From Hydrogenovibrio sp. UBA650 (GTDB lineage: Bacteria; Pseudomonadota; Gammaproteobacteria; Thiomicrospirales; Thiomicrospiraceae): DNA of 12,903 bases. Positions 6,501 through 12,903 of the stretch are shown in pieces. Numbering within the stretch: the stretch's first letter is position 1; every line of letters begins with the position of its first letter. Position numbers and translations under genes: made by a program. The stretch is taken from the NCBI GenBank assembly GCA_002299245.1, contig DBOI01000010.1, positions 1 to 12,903 on the forward strand. Direction: 5' to 3'. Under the pieces are notes generated by a model, which worked only from the letters and a program-made list of their open reading frames with translations, was not told the DNA's origin and made no database searches.

Positions 6501-6899
6501 ATGGCAGATTCAATTTTTGGAATTCATGAAGCCGCTTTCAGAGTCAGAACCGATCGTGCTCAATTGCTTGCAAATAATCTGGCTAATTCAGATACGCCAA
6601 ACTTCAAGGCGCAAGATCTTGATTTTCGCAAAGCTTTACAGCAGGCTTCTGACGAGTTTGATCATTCCTCTACCAGCCTAACAATGACTAATGCTAATCA
6701 CATCTCTGGTGATAGTTTTACCTCCACCTCAAAGTTTCTGATGTATCGACAGCCAACTCAACCATCATTGGATGGTAATACTGTAGAAGCCCATATTGAA
6801 AAAGCGCAATTTATGGAAAACGCCATGCAACAACAGGCAACGCTTGAGTTTATTAATAGCAAAATCAAAGGTATTAGTAATGCCTTGCGTGGCGAGTAG
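6501..6899 (+). CDS. flgB: FlgB, proximal rod protein
   Basis: The 132-residue protein has the rod-family N-terminal motif LLANNLANSDTPNFKAQDLDF (about 22-42), a variable middle, the YRQPTQPSLDGNTV segment typical of FlgB, and a C-terminal helix (QFMENAMQQQATLEFINSKI). It has no signal peptide, as expected for a substrate of flagellar type III export, and assembles at the base of the rod on the MS ring. The ATG at 6501 has AGGG 7-10 bases upstream. It is the first gene of a run flgB-C-D-E, with flgC starting 16 bp after its stop. Length is normal for the family. Confidence 0.96.
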   Translation: MADSIFGIHEAAFRVRTDRAQLLANNLANSDTPNFKAQDLDFRKALQQASDEFDHSSTSLTMTNANHISGDSFTSTSKFLMYRQPTQPSLDGNTVEAHIEKAQFMENAMQQQATLEFINSKIKGISNALRGE

Positions 6900-6915
6900 T
6901 GGAGGCTAGTTGATT

Positions 6916-7326
6916 ATGTCTATGTTTAAGATTTTAGATATTTCTGCTTCGGCAATGCATGCACAAACGGTTCGCTTAAATACCGTTGCTTCGAATATGG
7001 CCAATGCCGACAGTATTAGCTCAAATAAAGATGAAGTTTATAAATCCAAGCAGCCGGTATTTCAGACGATTTTAGAAGGTAATGAATATGAGCCAAAGTC
7101 GGGCGTAAGAGTCAAGGAAATTGTCGAATCTCAGGCGCCTGCCAAAATGGAATATAACCCCAACCATCCAATGGCTGATGACCAAGGTTATATCTATAGA
7201 CCAAATGTGAATATCGTTGAGGAAATGGCAAACATGTTGTCTGCTCAAAGATCTTATGAAACCAATATCGAAGTTATGAATACTTCAAAACAGCTGTTGC
7301 TGAGAACAATTCAACTAGGCAAGTAA
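6916..7326 (+). CDS. flgC: FlgC, proximal rod protein
   Basis: The 136-residue rod protein begins MSMFKILDISASAMHAQ and carries the family helix VRLNTVASNMANADS, then KSKQPVFQTIL, the NPNHPMADDQGYIYRPNVNIVEEM block that marks FlgC, and the C-terminal SAQRSYETNIEVMNTSKQLL helix that packs in the rod. The ATG at 6916 is chosen because GGAGG at 6901-6905 lies upstream; the spacing is slightly long at 10 bases. An in-frame TTG at 6910 lies only 4 bases from that site, and ATG 6922 would lie further still from it. flgD begins 10 bp after the stop. Length and motifs are normal. Confidence 0.96.
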   Translation: MSMFKILDISASAMHAQTVRLNTVASNMANADSISSNKDEVYKSKQPVFQTILEGNEYEPKSGVRVKEIVESQAPAKMEYNPNHPMADDQGYIYRPNVNIVEEMANMLSAQRSYETNIEVMNTSKQLLLRTIQLGK

Positions 7327-7336
7327 GGAGTGAAAT

Positions 7337-8029
7337 ATGGCGGATCAAGTAATAGATATTTTGAACAGTAACCAAGACTACTTGCAGGCTCAGCAGCTAG
7401 CTTCAGATGGTCGAGCCTTTGCGCCTGACAATTCTTTGGGTCAAGCCGAATTTTTGCGATTGCTGACGACTCAGCTGCAAAACCAAGATCCTTCAAAGCC
7501 TATGGACCCAACGACTTTTGTTACTGATTTAACACAGATGAGTCAATTAGAAGCCACAACAAAGATGAATGAGTCTATTGTGGCAATGTTAACAGGTTTT
7601 CAGAATCTTCAAACCATGCAGGCAGCTTCAATCATTGGCAAGAATGTTCAGGTCAACGGTGAGGATTTTTCTCATACTCAGGGTGAGGCTTCGCCATTTG
7701 AGCTTGCGACGGATATTGCTTTGACTGATGTCACTGTGGTGGTCTCTGATGACAGCGGTGTTGTTAAAGAAATCCTGCTGCCAGACATGTTGCCAGGCAG
7801 CAAGATCGTTGAATGGGATGGATTTGATGACCTCGACAATGAAAGCGGTTCAGGTGTTTATAAATTGACGGCTTATGGAACCGATGAAAATGGTGATTTG
7901 CAGTCGATGAATACGGTTGTGGCATCTCGAGTCAATTCGGTTGGGATCAATCAAGATGGCACAATGACCTTAACATTGGCCACTGGTGAACAAATTGAGA
8001 TGGATGCTGTTCGAGAGATCAGTGGTTAA
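7337..8029 (+). CDS. flgD: FlgD, hook cap protein
   Basis: The 230-residue protein shows the FlgD signature LGQAEFLRLLTTQLQNQDPSKPMD at residues 34-57 and the following helix TDLTQMSQLEATTKMNES. The C-terminal part (about 95-230) is a beta-rich region with IIGKNVQVNG and a fibronectin-like segment with GVYKLTAYGTDENG. FlgD sits at the tip of the growing hook, is needed for FlgE polymerisation and is then replaced by FlgK. AAGGAG at 7324-7329, directly after the flgC stop, is a strong ribosome binding site for ATG 7337. Length is typical. Confidence 0.95.
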   Translation: MADQVIDILNSNQDYLQAQQLASDGRAFAPDNSLGQAEFLRLLTTQLQNQDPSKPMDPTTFVTDLTQMSQLEATTKMNESIVAMLTGFQNLQTMQAASIIGKNVQVNGEDFSHTQGEASPFELATDIALTDVTVVVSDDSGVVKEILLPDMLPGSKIVEWDGFDDLDNESGSGVYKLTAYGTDENGDLQSMNTVVASRVNSVGINQDGTMTLTLATGEQIEMDAVREISG

Positions 8030-8071
8030 CAAGTTACTAACAAAATTTTTACGTTTTAAAAAGAATATAAA

Positions 8072-8087
8072 AAACCTTTAAAGGTTT
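8072..8087. repeat. Perfect 16-bp palindrome between flgD and flgE
   Basis: AAACCTTTAAAGGTTT is a perfect inverted repeat 26 bases before flgE. It could be a weak RNA hairpin or the site of a dimeric regulator. No promoter pattern of recognised type lies beside it, and no T tract follows. Confidence 0.5.
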
Positions 8088-8113
8088 AGCTTTCATACAC
8101 AAGGAGAAAGATC

Positions 8114-9946
8114 ATGGGTGTATCGTATGATTTAAATGCTTTAAGCGGTATCAATGCCGCTTCAAACGGTCTTGGAGTTATCTCTAATAACCTGGCTAAC
8201 TCGCAATCAATCGGTTTCAAAAGCTCTCGTGCCGAATTTGCAGACATGTTTTCGGGGCCTCAGAATACACCGGGTAATGGGGTTAGGGTTGCTGCGATTA
8301 CTCAAGATTTTAGCCAGGGAACGATCAATTCAACGGGCCGTGATTTAGACATGGCAATCGATGGTGCAGGCTTTTTTATACTTGAAGATCAAACTGGAAA
8401 GTTTGGTCAGGTCTATACTCGTAATGGCTCTTTTAAGCTCGACTCTGAGGGTTACCTAACCTCGCAAGAAGGTAATCGTGTGCAAGGCTATTTATTGAAT
8501 CAAGAAACCTCGACAGAGACGGTTCCTGATTTTCAATCCACCTTAGGGTCAATTGATTTGGATGCCCTTAATAAAGAGCCAAAAGCAACAGATCAGATGG
8601 CGTTCAATATTAATTTAGACGGCCAGGAAAGAAATAACCACGCTCCGGACGGAGATGAGGTTAACCAGATTATCCTCGAGGTAAACAGAACGGTTAAAGA
8701 TGATTTAATCAGTCAGCTAGTTGCAGGCGGAATTACTGCAATCTCAGCAAATAATGCAGCAGCTTCTGTACTTAATGCCATCGATATATCTTCGGTTATG
8801 CATGCAACAAGTTCTTTAGCTTCTGCTGAACTTGCCGTTGCAGCCGCTTACGATGCTATTGCGTTTACAGTAGGTGGAGCCGCGGCAAGTGTTGCTTCGG
8901 CAGATGCATCTGTTTACGGTAATAATATTGTCAATAATGGTTATGACTCGATGGTTACCAGAGTTGATAACCTGCTCAAATTGATTAACCCCGAAAGCAA
9001 TGGTAACTATGAAGGTTTTCCTGATTTTTCGACCAATAAAATTATTCACGATACCCTTGGTGGTGAGCATCGTCTGACAACTAACTTCTACAAACGTGAT
9101 GTCGTTGAAGCGGATAATAGTGATACTGGAGAAAAATACAGTTCATGGATTGTTCAATACACTATCGAGGATTATGATCAAGAAAATGATGAGTGGGTAA
9201 CCAGTGGCCATCGTTTTGACCAAACTTCACAGGCAGCGACAACTGAGGCTGGAATGATATTTGAAGTCAGATTTGATACCAACGGTGAACTTATTGATGT
9301 AAGGCAGCCTGCTAGTGCAAAAGATGGTGCCTATGATTCATCAGCTTTAACTGAGGATGTTATTGGTAGTGGCTATCCTTTGAATACAGCTACTGCTGCA
9401 CCAGCACCAGGGTGGGATAGTATCAGTACTCAGCCATCTTTGAGTTTTATTATTGATTCGCCAATTACCGGTGCTAATGATCCACTAGGAAACCCAATTG
9501 ATACCGTGGTTTCTATCGAGATGGATTTAGATGAAATGACTCAGTATGCAGGCACTTATAACTTAAGAGGTGTGTCTCAGAATGGTTACCAGATCGGTGA
9601 TCTGGTAGGAATAACCACTGGACAAGACGGTATTATCTCGGCGCGTTATTCGAATGGTCGATCCGTTGCAGTTGCGCAGCTTGCATTGGGTAACTTTACA
9701 GACTTGAATGCGATGGAAAAACTGGGTGGACAGACTTATGCTGAAACCTTTGCATCAGGTACCGTTCAAATTGGTCAACCTCAGTCAGTTGGAATGGGGA
9801 CGATTAACTCAGGATCTCTAGAGTTCTCAAACGTAGATGTTGCTGGTGAGCTGGTTAATATGATTAAAACACAGAGAACATATCAAGCCTCTGCACAGGT
9901 TATTTCTACCTCACAGCAGTTAACTCAAACAATTCTAAACCTATAA
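8114..9946 (+). CDS. flgE: FlgE, flagellar hook protein with a large alanine-rich insert
   Basis: FlgE polymerises into the hook, the universal joint between rod and filament. The 610-residue product has the family N-terminus (LNALSGINAASNGLGVISNN, then LANSQSIGFKSSRAEF), the GRDLDMAIDGAGFF and YTRNGSF motifs, and a C-terminus with NSGSLEFSNVDVAGELVNMI and QRTYQASAQVISTSQQLTQTI. It is far longer than the 403 residues of the E. coli protein. Most of the extra length is an insert at about residues 186-300 (nt 8669-9013), between the strand MAFNINLDG and the region FSTNKIIHDTLGGEHRLTTNFYKRD. Its core, about 195-270, is extremely rich in Ala and Ser and probably helical. The reading frame is intact. 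AAGGAG at 8101-8106 precedes ATG 8114. flgD lies 84 bp upstream; a terminator follows. Confidence 0.96.
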   Translation: MGVSYDLNALSGINAASNGLGVISNNLANSQSIGFKSSRAEFADMFSGPQNTPGNGVRVAAITQDFSQGTINSTGRDLDMAIDGAGFFILEDQTGKFGQVYTRNGSFKLDSEGYLTSQEGNRVQGYLLNQETSTETVPDFQSTLGSIDLDALNKEPKATDQMAFNINLDGQERNNHAPDGDEVNQIILEVNRTVKDDLISQLVAGGITAISANNAAASVLNAIDISSVMHATSSLASAELAVAAAYDAIAFTVGGAAASVASADASVYGNNIVNNGYDSMVTRVDNLLKLINPESNGNYEGFPDFSTNKIIHDTLGGEHRLTTNFYKRDVVEADNSDTGEKYSSWIVQYTIEDYDQENDEWVTSGHRFDQTSQAATTEAGMIFEVRFDTNGELIDVRQPASAKDGAYDSSALTEDVIGSGYPLNTATAAPAPGWDSISTQPSLSFIIDSPITGANDPLGNPIDTVVSIEMDLDEMTQYAGTYNLRGVSQNGYQIGDLVGITTGQDGIISARYSNGRSVAVAQLALGNFTDLNAMEKLGGQTYAETFASGTVQIGQPQSVGMGTINSGSLEFSNVDVAGELVNMIKTQRTYQASAQVISTSQQLTQTILNL

Positions 9947-9968
9947 TTCATAACTTTTTTCTGGTCTT

Positions 9969-9992
9969 GCCGGCATTTTTGCCGGCTTTTTT
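9969..9992 (+). terminator. Rho-independent terminator after flgE
   Basis: GCCGGCA (9969-9975) pairs perfectly with TGCCGGC (9980-9986) around a 4-T loop, followed by six T residues and a further T-rich stretch. It closes the flgBCDE transcript. Confidence 0.94.
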
Positions 9993-10017
9993 ATTTCTAT
10001 AACTATCCTATATCCGG

Positions 10018-10043
10018 TTAACGGCTGATTTCTTTATTCTTTA
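10018..10043 (-). promoter_or_regulatory. Reverse-oriented sigma-28-like sequence between flgE and flgF
   Basis: On the - strand, TAAAGAAT (10043-10036) and GCCGTTAA (10025-10018) are separated by 10 bases. The form is the same as the flgB upstream site, but it points back toward flgE. Any transcript would be antisense to the flgE 3' end. It may be chance or a binding site for another factor. Confidence 0.3.
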
Positions 10044-10062
10044 GTCTTATTTTATGGTTTTT

Positions 10063-10078
10063 TGGCACAGTCTCTGCT
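10063..10078 (+). promoter_or_regulatory. Sigma-54 (RpoN) promoter for flgFGH
   Basis: TGGCACA, 4 bases, CTGCT: GG at 10064-10065 and GC at 10076-10077 with exactly 10 bases between. It differs from consensus at two positions only. The predicted start is near 10089, leaving an unusually long leader of about 139 nt before flgF. Confidence 0.88.
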
Positions 10079-10109
10079 GCTAGGTAAATGAAAAATATAA
10101 ACACACAAG

Positions 10110-10187
10110 GGAACCTTTCAAGGGCGTAAGACCCAGATAGATATCAAAGTGTTCCAAATTATATGAGTGAGGTGTCAGCCTCACTCA
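10110..10187 (+). promoter_or_regulatory. Structured leader of the flgFGH transcript
   Basis: Two folds are visible in the predicted leader. In the first, GGAACCTTT (10110-10118) pairs with AAAG and GTTCC (10146-10149 and 10151-10155) with one bulged T, enclosing a small GGG/CCC hairpin (10122-10134). In the second, TGAGTGAGG (10164-10172) pairs perfectly with CCTCACTCA (10179-10187) around a 6-nt loop. No T tract follows, so it is not a terminator. It matches no riboswitch I can name. It may affect message stability or flgF translation. Confidence 0.5.
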
Positions 10188-10227
10188 ACTTTGACTAGAA
10201 ATACAAATACTTACGAGGTATCCAGTT

Positions 10228-10971
10228 ATGGATCGCATGCTTTATATCGCTATGAGCGGTGCCAAAGAAGTCATGTTGTCTCAGGCAAACAATGCCAATA
10301 ATTTGGCAAATGCTAATACTGACGGTTTTAAACAAGACTTCAATATTTTCAGAGCTCAACATGTACAGGGACCGGGTTGGGAATCTCGTGCCTACTCCCT
10401 TGATGAGAGGCCTGCGACAGATTTTGCTCCCGGTGCCTTAAAGGTGACGGGGAGAAGCTTGGATATTGCAACCAAACAGGATGGTTATATCGGTATTCAG
10501 GCACCGGATGGCGAGGAAGCTCTGGTACGTACAGCGAGTATGCAGATTCTAGAAAATGGTGATTTGGTTGACGTTAAGGGTAATCAAATTCTCAATGAAG
10601 GCGGTGCTCCTATAAATGTTCCACCTGTCAAAAACATCACTATTGGTGATGATGGCACTATTTCGATCGTTCCAGCAGACTCGCCAAGTAATCAGCTGGT
10701 TATTCTCGACAGGATACGTTTAGTGAAAGCAGAACCATCAGATTTGCAAAAGGGTTTAGATGGATTTATCCGTTTAAAGCCAGATGCTGAAGCTTTGGAA
10801 CAACAAGACGTTGTAGTAGTAAGTGGAGCCCTTGAAAGCAGTAATGTCAACACTGCTGAAGCACTCGTCAATATGATCGAGTTAACCAGAAAATATGAGC
10901 TTCAAGTGAAAATGATGAATACGACTAAGAGCCATGCTCAAAAGTCAGACTCAATATTGTCATTGAGATAA
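10228..10971 (+). CDS. flgF: FlgF, proximal rod protein
   Basis: The 247-residue rod protein begins MDRMLYIAMSGAKEVM, the usual FlgF start, followed by the rod/hook motif NNANNLANANTDGFKQDF (21-38), the middle-domain segment GRSLDIATKQDGYIGIQ, and the C-terminal VSGALESSNVNTAEALVNMIELTRKYELQVKMM. Like the other axial proteins it lacks a cleaved signal and is exported by the flagellar type III apparatus. GAGG at 10215-10218 precedes ATG 10228. It heads the flgF-flgG-flgH transcript; flgG starts 24 bp after its stop. Length is standard. Confidence 0.96.
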   Translation: MDRMLYIAMSGAKEVMLSQANNANNLANANTDGFKQDFNIFRAQHVQGPGWESRAYSLDERPATDFAPGALKVTGRSLDIATKQDGYIGIQAPDGEEALVRTASMQILENGDLVDVKGNQILNEGGAPINVPPVKNITIGDDGTISIVPADSPSNQLVILDRIRLVKAEPSDLQKGLDGFIRLKPDAEALEQQDVVVVSGALESSNVNTAEALVNMIELTRKYELQVKMMNTTKSHAQKSDSILSLR

Positions 10972-10995
10972 AGCCCTAAGTTAGAGGAATAAGAT

Positions 10996-11787
10996 ATGAA
11001 CAGAGCATTATATGTTGCAAAAACTGGTCTGGAAGCTCAGCAGTTTAGACTCGCTGCGATTTCCAATAACCTGGCAAATGCTAATACTTACGCCTATAAG
11101 GCTGGGCGAGCAGAATTTGATGATTTGCTTTATCAGAATGTGCGTCAGCCAGGTGCTCAGGCATCTCAAGATGAAGCGAATACTTTACCTTCTGGCCTGC
11201 AGTTGGGTACAGGGGTTAAGGCGATTGGTGTTCAAAAGATCCATACTCAGGGAAATTTAATGGTTACCGATAATCAGCTTGACGTTGCTATTGAAGGCAA
11301 GGGCTTTTTTCAGGCACTCGACCAGGAAGGTAATCTGATGTATACCCGAGATGGGTCTTTTCAGGTCAATCAAAATGGTGACATGGTGACTTCATCGGGT
11401 TACTTGCTAGAACCAAATATTAATATCCCTGCCGATACAACTGAAGTGGTTATTTCTAGAGATGGTGTGGTCTATGTAACTCAGCCAGGAAATGTCGCCC
11501 AGAATCAGGTTGGGCAGATTGAGTTAGCCGTTTTCATAAATCCAGCAGGCCTTGAATCTCTTGGTCATAATTTCTATGCGGAGACCACTGCGAGCGGTGT
11601 TCCAAATCTAAATAATCCGCAGACTGCGGATGCAGGAGGATTGACTCAGGGCGCTTTGGAAGCTTCCAACGTTAATACTGTTGAAGAGTTAATTGGCATG
11701 ATTGAAGCTCAACGTACTTATGAAATGAACTCAAAAGCAATATCTGCTGCTGACGGTATGATGCAGTATCTAAACAATAACATCTAA
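10996..11787 (+). CDS. flgG: FlgG, distal rod protein
   Basis: The 263-residue protein starts MNRALYVAKTGLEAQQ and carries ISNNLANANT, DDLLYQNVRQPGAQAS, LPSGLQLGTGVK, LDVAIEGKGFFQ, TRDGSFQVNQNGDM, and the C-terminal QGALEASNVNTVEELIGMIEAQRTYEMNSKAI. All are typical of FlgG, which forms the distal rod through the P and L rings. One oddity is that residues 31-35 read TYAYK where most rod and hook proteins have TxGFK, so the usual Gly-Phe pair is Ala-Tyr. GAGG at 10983-10986 precedes ATG 10996. Length is close to the family norm. Confidence 0.97.
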   Translation: MNRALYVAKTGLEAQQFRLAAISNNLANANTYAYKAGRAEFDDLLYQNVRQPGAQASQDEANTLPSGLQLGTGVKAIGVQKIHTQGNLMVTDNQLDVAIEGKGFFQALDQEGNLMYTRDGSFQVNQNGDMVTSSGYLLEPNINIPADTTEVVISRDGVVYVTQPGNVAQNQVGQIELAVFINPAGLESLGHNFYAETTASGVPNLNNPQTADAGGLTQGALEASNVNTVEELIGMIEAQRTYEMNSKAISAADGMMQYLNNNI

Positions 11788-11834
11788 GCTTGGATATTTT
11801 AATAGCAATGTCGGCGTTTATGAATATTTAAAAT

Positions 11835-11840
11835 AGGAGG
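11835..11840 (+). promoter_or_regulatory. Strong ribosome binding site of flgH
   Basis: AGGAGG lies 8 bases before ATG 11849 and fixes the flgH start. It is the most complete Shine-Dalgarno sequence in the window. Confidence 0.85.
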
Positions 11841-11848
11841 CCAGGACG

Positions 11849-12562
11849 ATGAATATTAAAGTTGTTTCCATTACTGGTTTGGTAGTTTTTGCCGCTCTAA
11901 CTGGTTGCTCAAGTGCCCCTGAGAGGGTTCAGCATGAGAGTTATGCGCCGAGTTATCCTTTGAATATTCCCAAACAGGCTCAACCACAGAATGGTTCGCT
12001 TTATCAGTCAGGTGCCATGACTCTATTCAATGATGCTCGTGCCCACAGAGTAGGTGACATTATTACTATTTCGCTTAGTGAGAATATGTCAGCTAATAAG
12101 AAAGATGAAGCCAAGTATGACAAGTCGAATTCACAGGATTATGGTATTACCACGCCATTGAGTTTGAATACACCTAATAATCTATTTGGTAGGGCTGCTG
12201 ATGGGGTAACTCAACCAATCAGAGGTTTGGGGGTTGGCTATGGTTCTGAAAGCTCTTTTTCTGGTAAAAGTGATGTTAAGCAGAATTCCAGCTTATCTGG
12301 ATCAATTGCAGTGACAGTTGTTGAAGTCATTCCCAATGGAAACTTAATGATTCGCGGAGAAAAATGGATAACAATTCATGACGGTGATGAAGTCGTTCAG
12401 TTTGCCGGAATAATTCGACCAGAAGATATTCAACCTGATAACACGATCTCTTCGGAAAAAGTAGCCGATGTCCGTTTGGTATACAAAGATGTTGGTATGA
12501 CAGGAGACACTGCAAGAGCCGGTGTGATCACTCAATGGTTAAACAAATACTGGCCTTTGTAG
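11849..12562 (+). CDS. flgH: FlgH, outer-membrane L-ring lipoprotein
   Basis: The 237-residue lipoprotein precursor has a lipobox LTGC ending at Cys20 and Ser at the next position, consistent with outer-membrane sorting. Family segments follow in order: SLYQSGAMTLFNDARAHRVGDIITISLSE (about 51-80), a GSESSFSGKSDVKQNSSLSGSIAVTVVEVIPNGNLMIRGEKW block, and a C-terminus with IRPEDIQPDNTISSEKVADVRLVY and ITQWLNKYWPL. FlgH forms the L ring, the outer-membrane bushing of the rod. It starts 61 bp after flgG with a strong ribosome binding site, and a terminator follows about 105 bp after the stop, which separates it from the presumed flgI. Confidence 0.97.
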   Translation: MNIKVVSITGLVVFAALTGCSSAPERVQHESYAPSYPLNIPKQAQPQNGSLYQSGAMTLFNDARAHRVGDIITISLSENMSANKKDEAKYDKSNSQDYGITTPLSLNTPNNLFGRAADGVTQPIRGLGVGYGSESSFSGKSDVKQNSSLSGSIAVTVVEVIPNGNLMIRGEKWITIHDGDEVVQFAGIIRPEDIQPDNTISSEKVADVRLVYKDVGMTGDTARAGVITQWLNKYWPL

Positions 12563-12667
12563 TTGTTATTTAAGAACTAATTACACTTTTAATAGAGTGG
12601 TTTTTAGTTTAAAATTAAATCAGCATCCGAAAGTAAAAAGTATTTTTACTAGGTGCAACTTAGTTAT

Positions 12668-12716
12668 ATCGGTCTGTTTTTCATATCTCCTTTTTGCAGG
12701 CCGATTTTTTCTTTTT
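12668..12716 (+). terminator. Rho-independent terminator after flgH
   Basis: ATCGGTCTG (12668-12676) pairs with CAGGCCGAT (12697-12705), including one G-T pair, across a 20-nt loop, and is followed by six T, a C and five more T. The loop is longer than usual but the stem and T tract are good. Confidence 0.8.
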
Positions 12717-12791
12717 CAATACCTGATTTTTAATCCTAATTAAACTATATCGACATCTATCTGAAAAACCTTAGCGAAATCTTAGGCTTTT

Positions 12792-12807
12792 TGGCATATC
12801 GTATGCT
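12792..12807 (+). promoter_or_regulatory. Sigma-54 (RpoN)-type promoter for the downstream gene, probably flgI
   Basis: TGGCATATCGTATGCT has GG at 12793-12794, GC at 12805-12806 and exactly 10 bases between. The predicted start is near 12818, about 81 nt before the ATG at 12899. Confidence 0.8.
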
Positions 12808-12898
12808 TTTCTATCTTTAGACAGGTCCTGTTAATATTCAGGCACATAATAAAAACAAAAAATAGCCAGACTGCCATTTATTGGCCAAGGGAAGAAAG

Positions 12899-12903
12899 AT
12901 GCA
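12899..12903 (+). CDS. Start codon of the next gene, probably flgI (cut by the window edge)
   Basis: ATG at 12899 follows a good ribosome binding site (AAGGGAAGAAAG, 12887-12898), a sigma-54-type promoter and a terminator. Only two bases of the next codon remain, so the product cannot be read. flgI follows flgH in nearly all flagellar clusters, which makes the P-ring protein the likely product by position alone. Confidence 0.5.

Larger units (their letters stand above)
12563..12898 (+). other. Intergenic region after flgH
   Basis: This 336-bp stretch has no convincing gene. It holds, in order, a weak AT inverted repeat (AGTAAAAA 12632-12639 with TTTTTACT 12643-12650, no T tail), a terminator and a sigma-54-type promoter. 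The rest is AT-rich and shows nothing else I recognise. Confidence 0.7.

Noticed and set aside
8696..8923. FlgE insert as a recent mobile or frameshifted insertion
   Set aside because: The frame is continuous, I saw no flanking direct repeats, and base use looks like the rest of the gene.
8816..9070. Open frame on the - strand opposite the alanine-rich part of flgE
   Set aside because: Ala codons (GCN) on the + strand remove stop codons from the reverse frames. The translated sequence is Cys-, Arg- and Thr-rich without recognisable features.
10101..10155. c-di-GMP-I (GEMM) riboswitch before flgF
   Set aside because: Fragments such as GGGAACC and GGGCGTAAGACCC look loosely similar, but the conserved core and the second stem-loop of GEMM are not present in the right order.
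12632..12650. AT-rich inverted repeat after flgH as a terminator
   Set aside because: The stem is almost all A-T and no T tract follows; the hairpin at 12668-12716 is a far better terminator.

Overview
The window is the start of a polar-type flagellar locus from a gammaproteobacterium of moderate to low GC. Three things point to this: a FlgP-like lipoprotein and FlgT, which are outer basal-disk and H-ring parts typical of Vibrio, Shewanella, Pseudoalteromonas and relatives; the order PilZ-flgN-flgM-flgA facing cheV; and hook/rod genes behind sigma-54 (RpoN) and sigma-28 (FliA) type promoters. I cannot assign a genus. I see no mobile elements, tRNA or rRNA genes, CRISPR arrays or signs of recent transfer.

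Layout. Positions 1-1166 (+ strand) hold the tail of a gene that is probably flgO by position, then flgP, then a 97-residue secreted coiled-coil protein. A bidirectional terminator at 1201-1231 separates these from an oppositely oriented block at 1283-3816 (- strand): a PilZ protein with a long helical insert, flgN, flgM and flgA. flgMN has a near-consensus sigma-28 promoter and the PilZ gene has its own sigma-54-type promoter. Diverging from flgA on the + strand are cheV and flgT (3940-6181), closed by a strong terminator. cheR, which follows cheV in Vibrio-type loci, is absent and flgT sits in its place.

The rod/hook genes follow as separate transcription modules. flgBCDE starts from a sigma-54-type promoter at 6423-6438, with an additional sigma-28-like sequence upstream, and ends at a terminator after flgE. 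flgFGH starts from a sigma-54-type promoter at 10063-10078 with a long, foldable leader, and ends at a terminator after flgH. A third sigma-54-type promoter at 12792-12807 precedes an ATG at 12899 that is probably the start of flgI. All four sigma-54-type sites, including the PilZ one, share the form TGGC-N8-TGCT.

How the genes work together. FlgB, FlgC, FlgF and FlgG build the rod; FlgD caps and FlgE forms the hook; FlgH is the L ring, and FlgA chaperones the P ring. FlgP and FlgT add outer disk structures that strengthen the motor. FlgM holds FliA in check until the hook is complete, FlgN chaperones hook-filament junction proteins, CheV links to chemotaxis, and the PilZ protein probably senses c-di-GMP.

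The region is largely a recognisable flagellar cluster. The most unusual points are the FlgE hook protein enlarged by an alanine-rich insert, the PilZ domain split by a coiled-coil insert, the paired terminator/sigma-54 punctuation that separates flgH from flgI, the structured flgF leader, and the uncharacterised secreted coiled-coil protein beside flgP.
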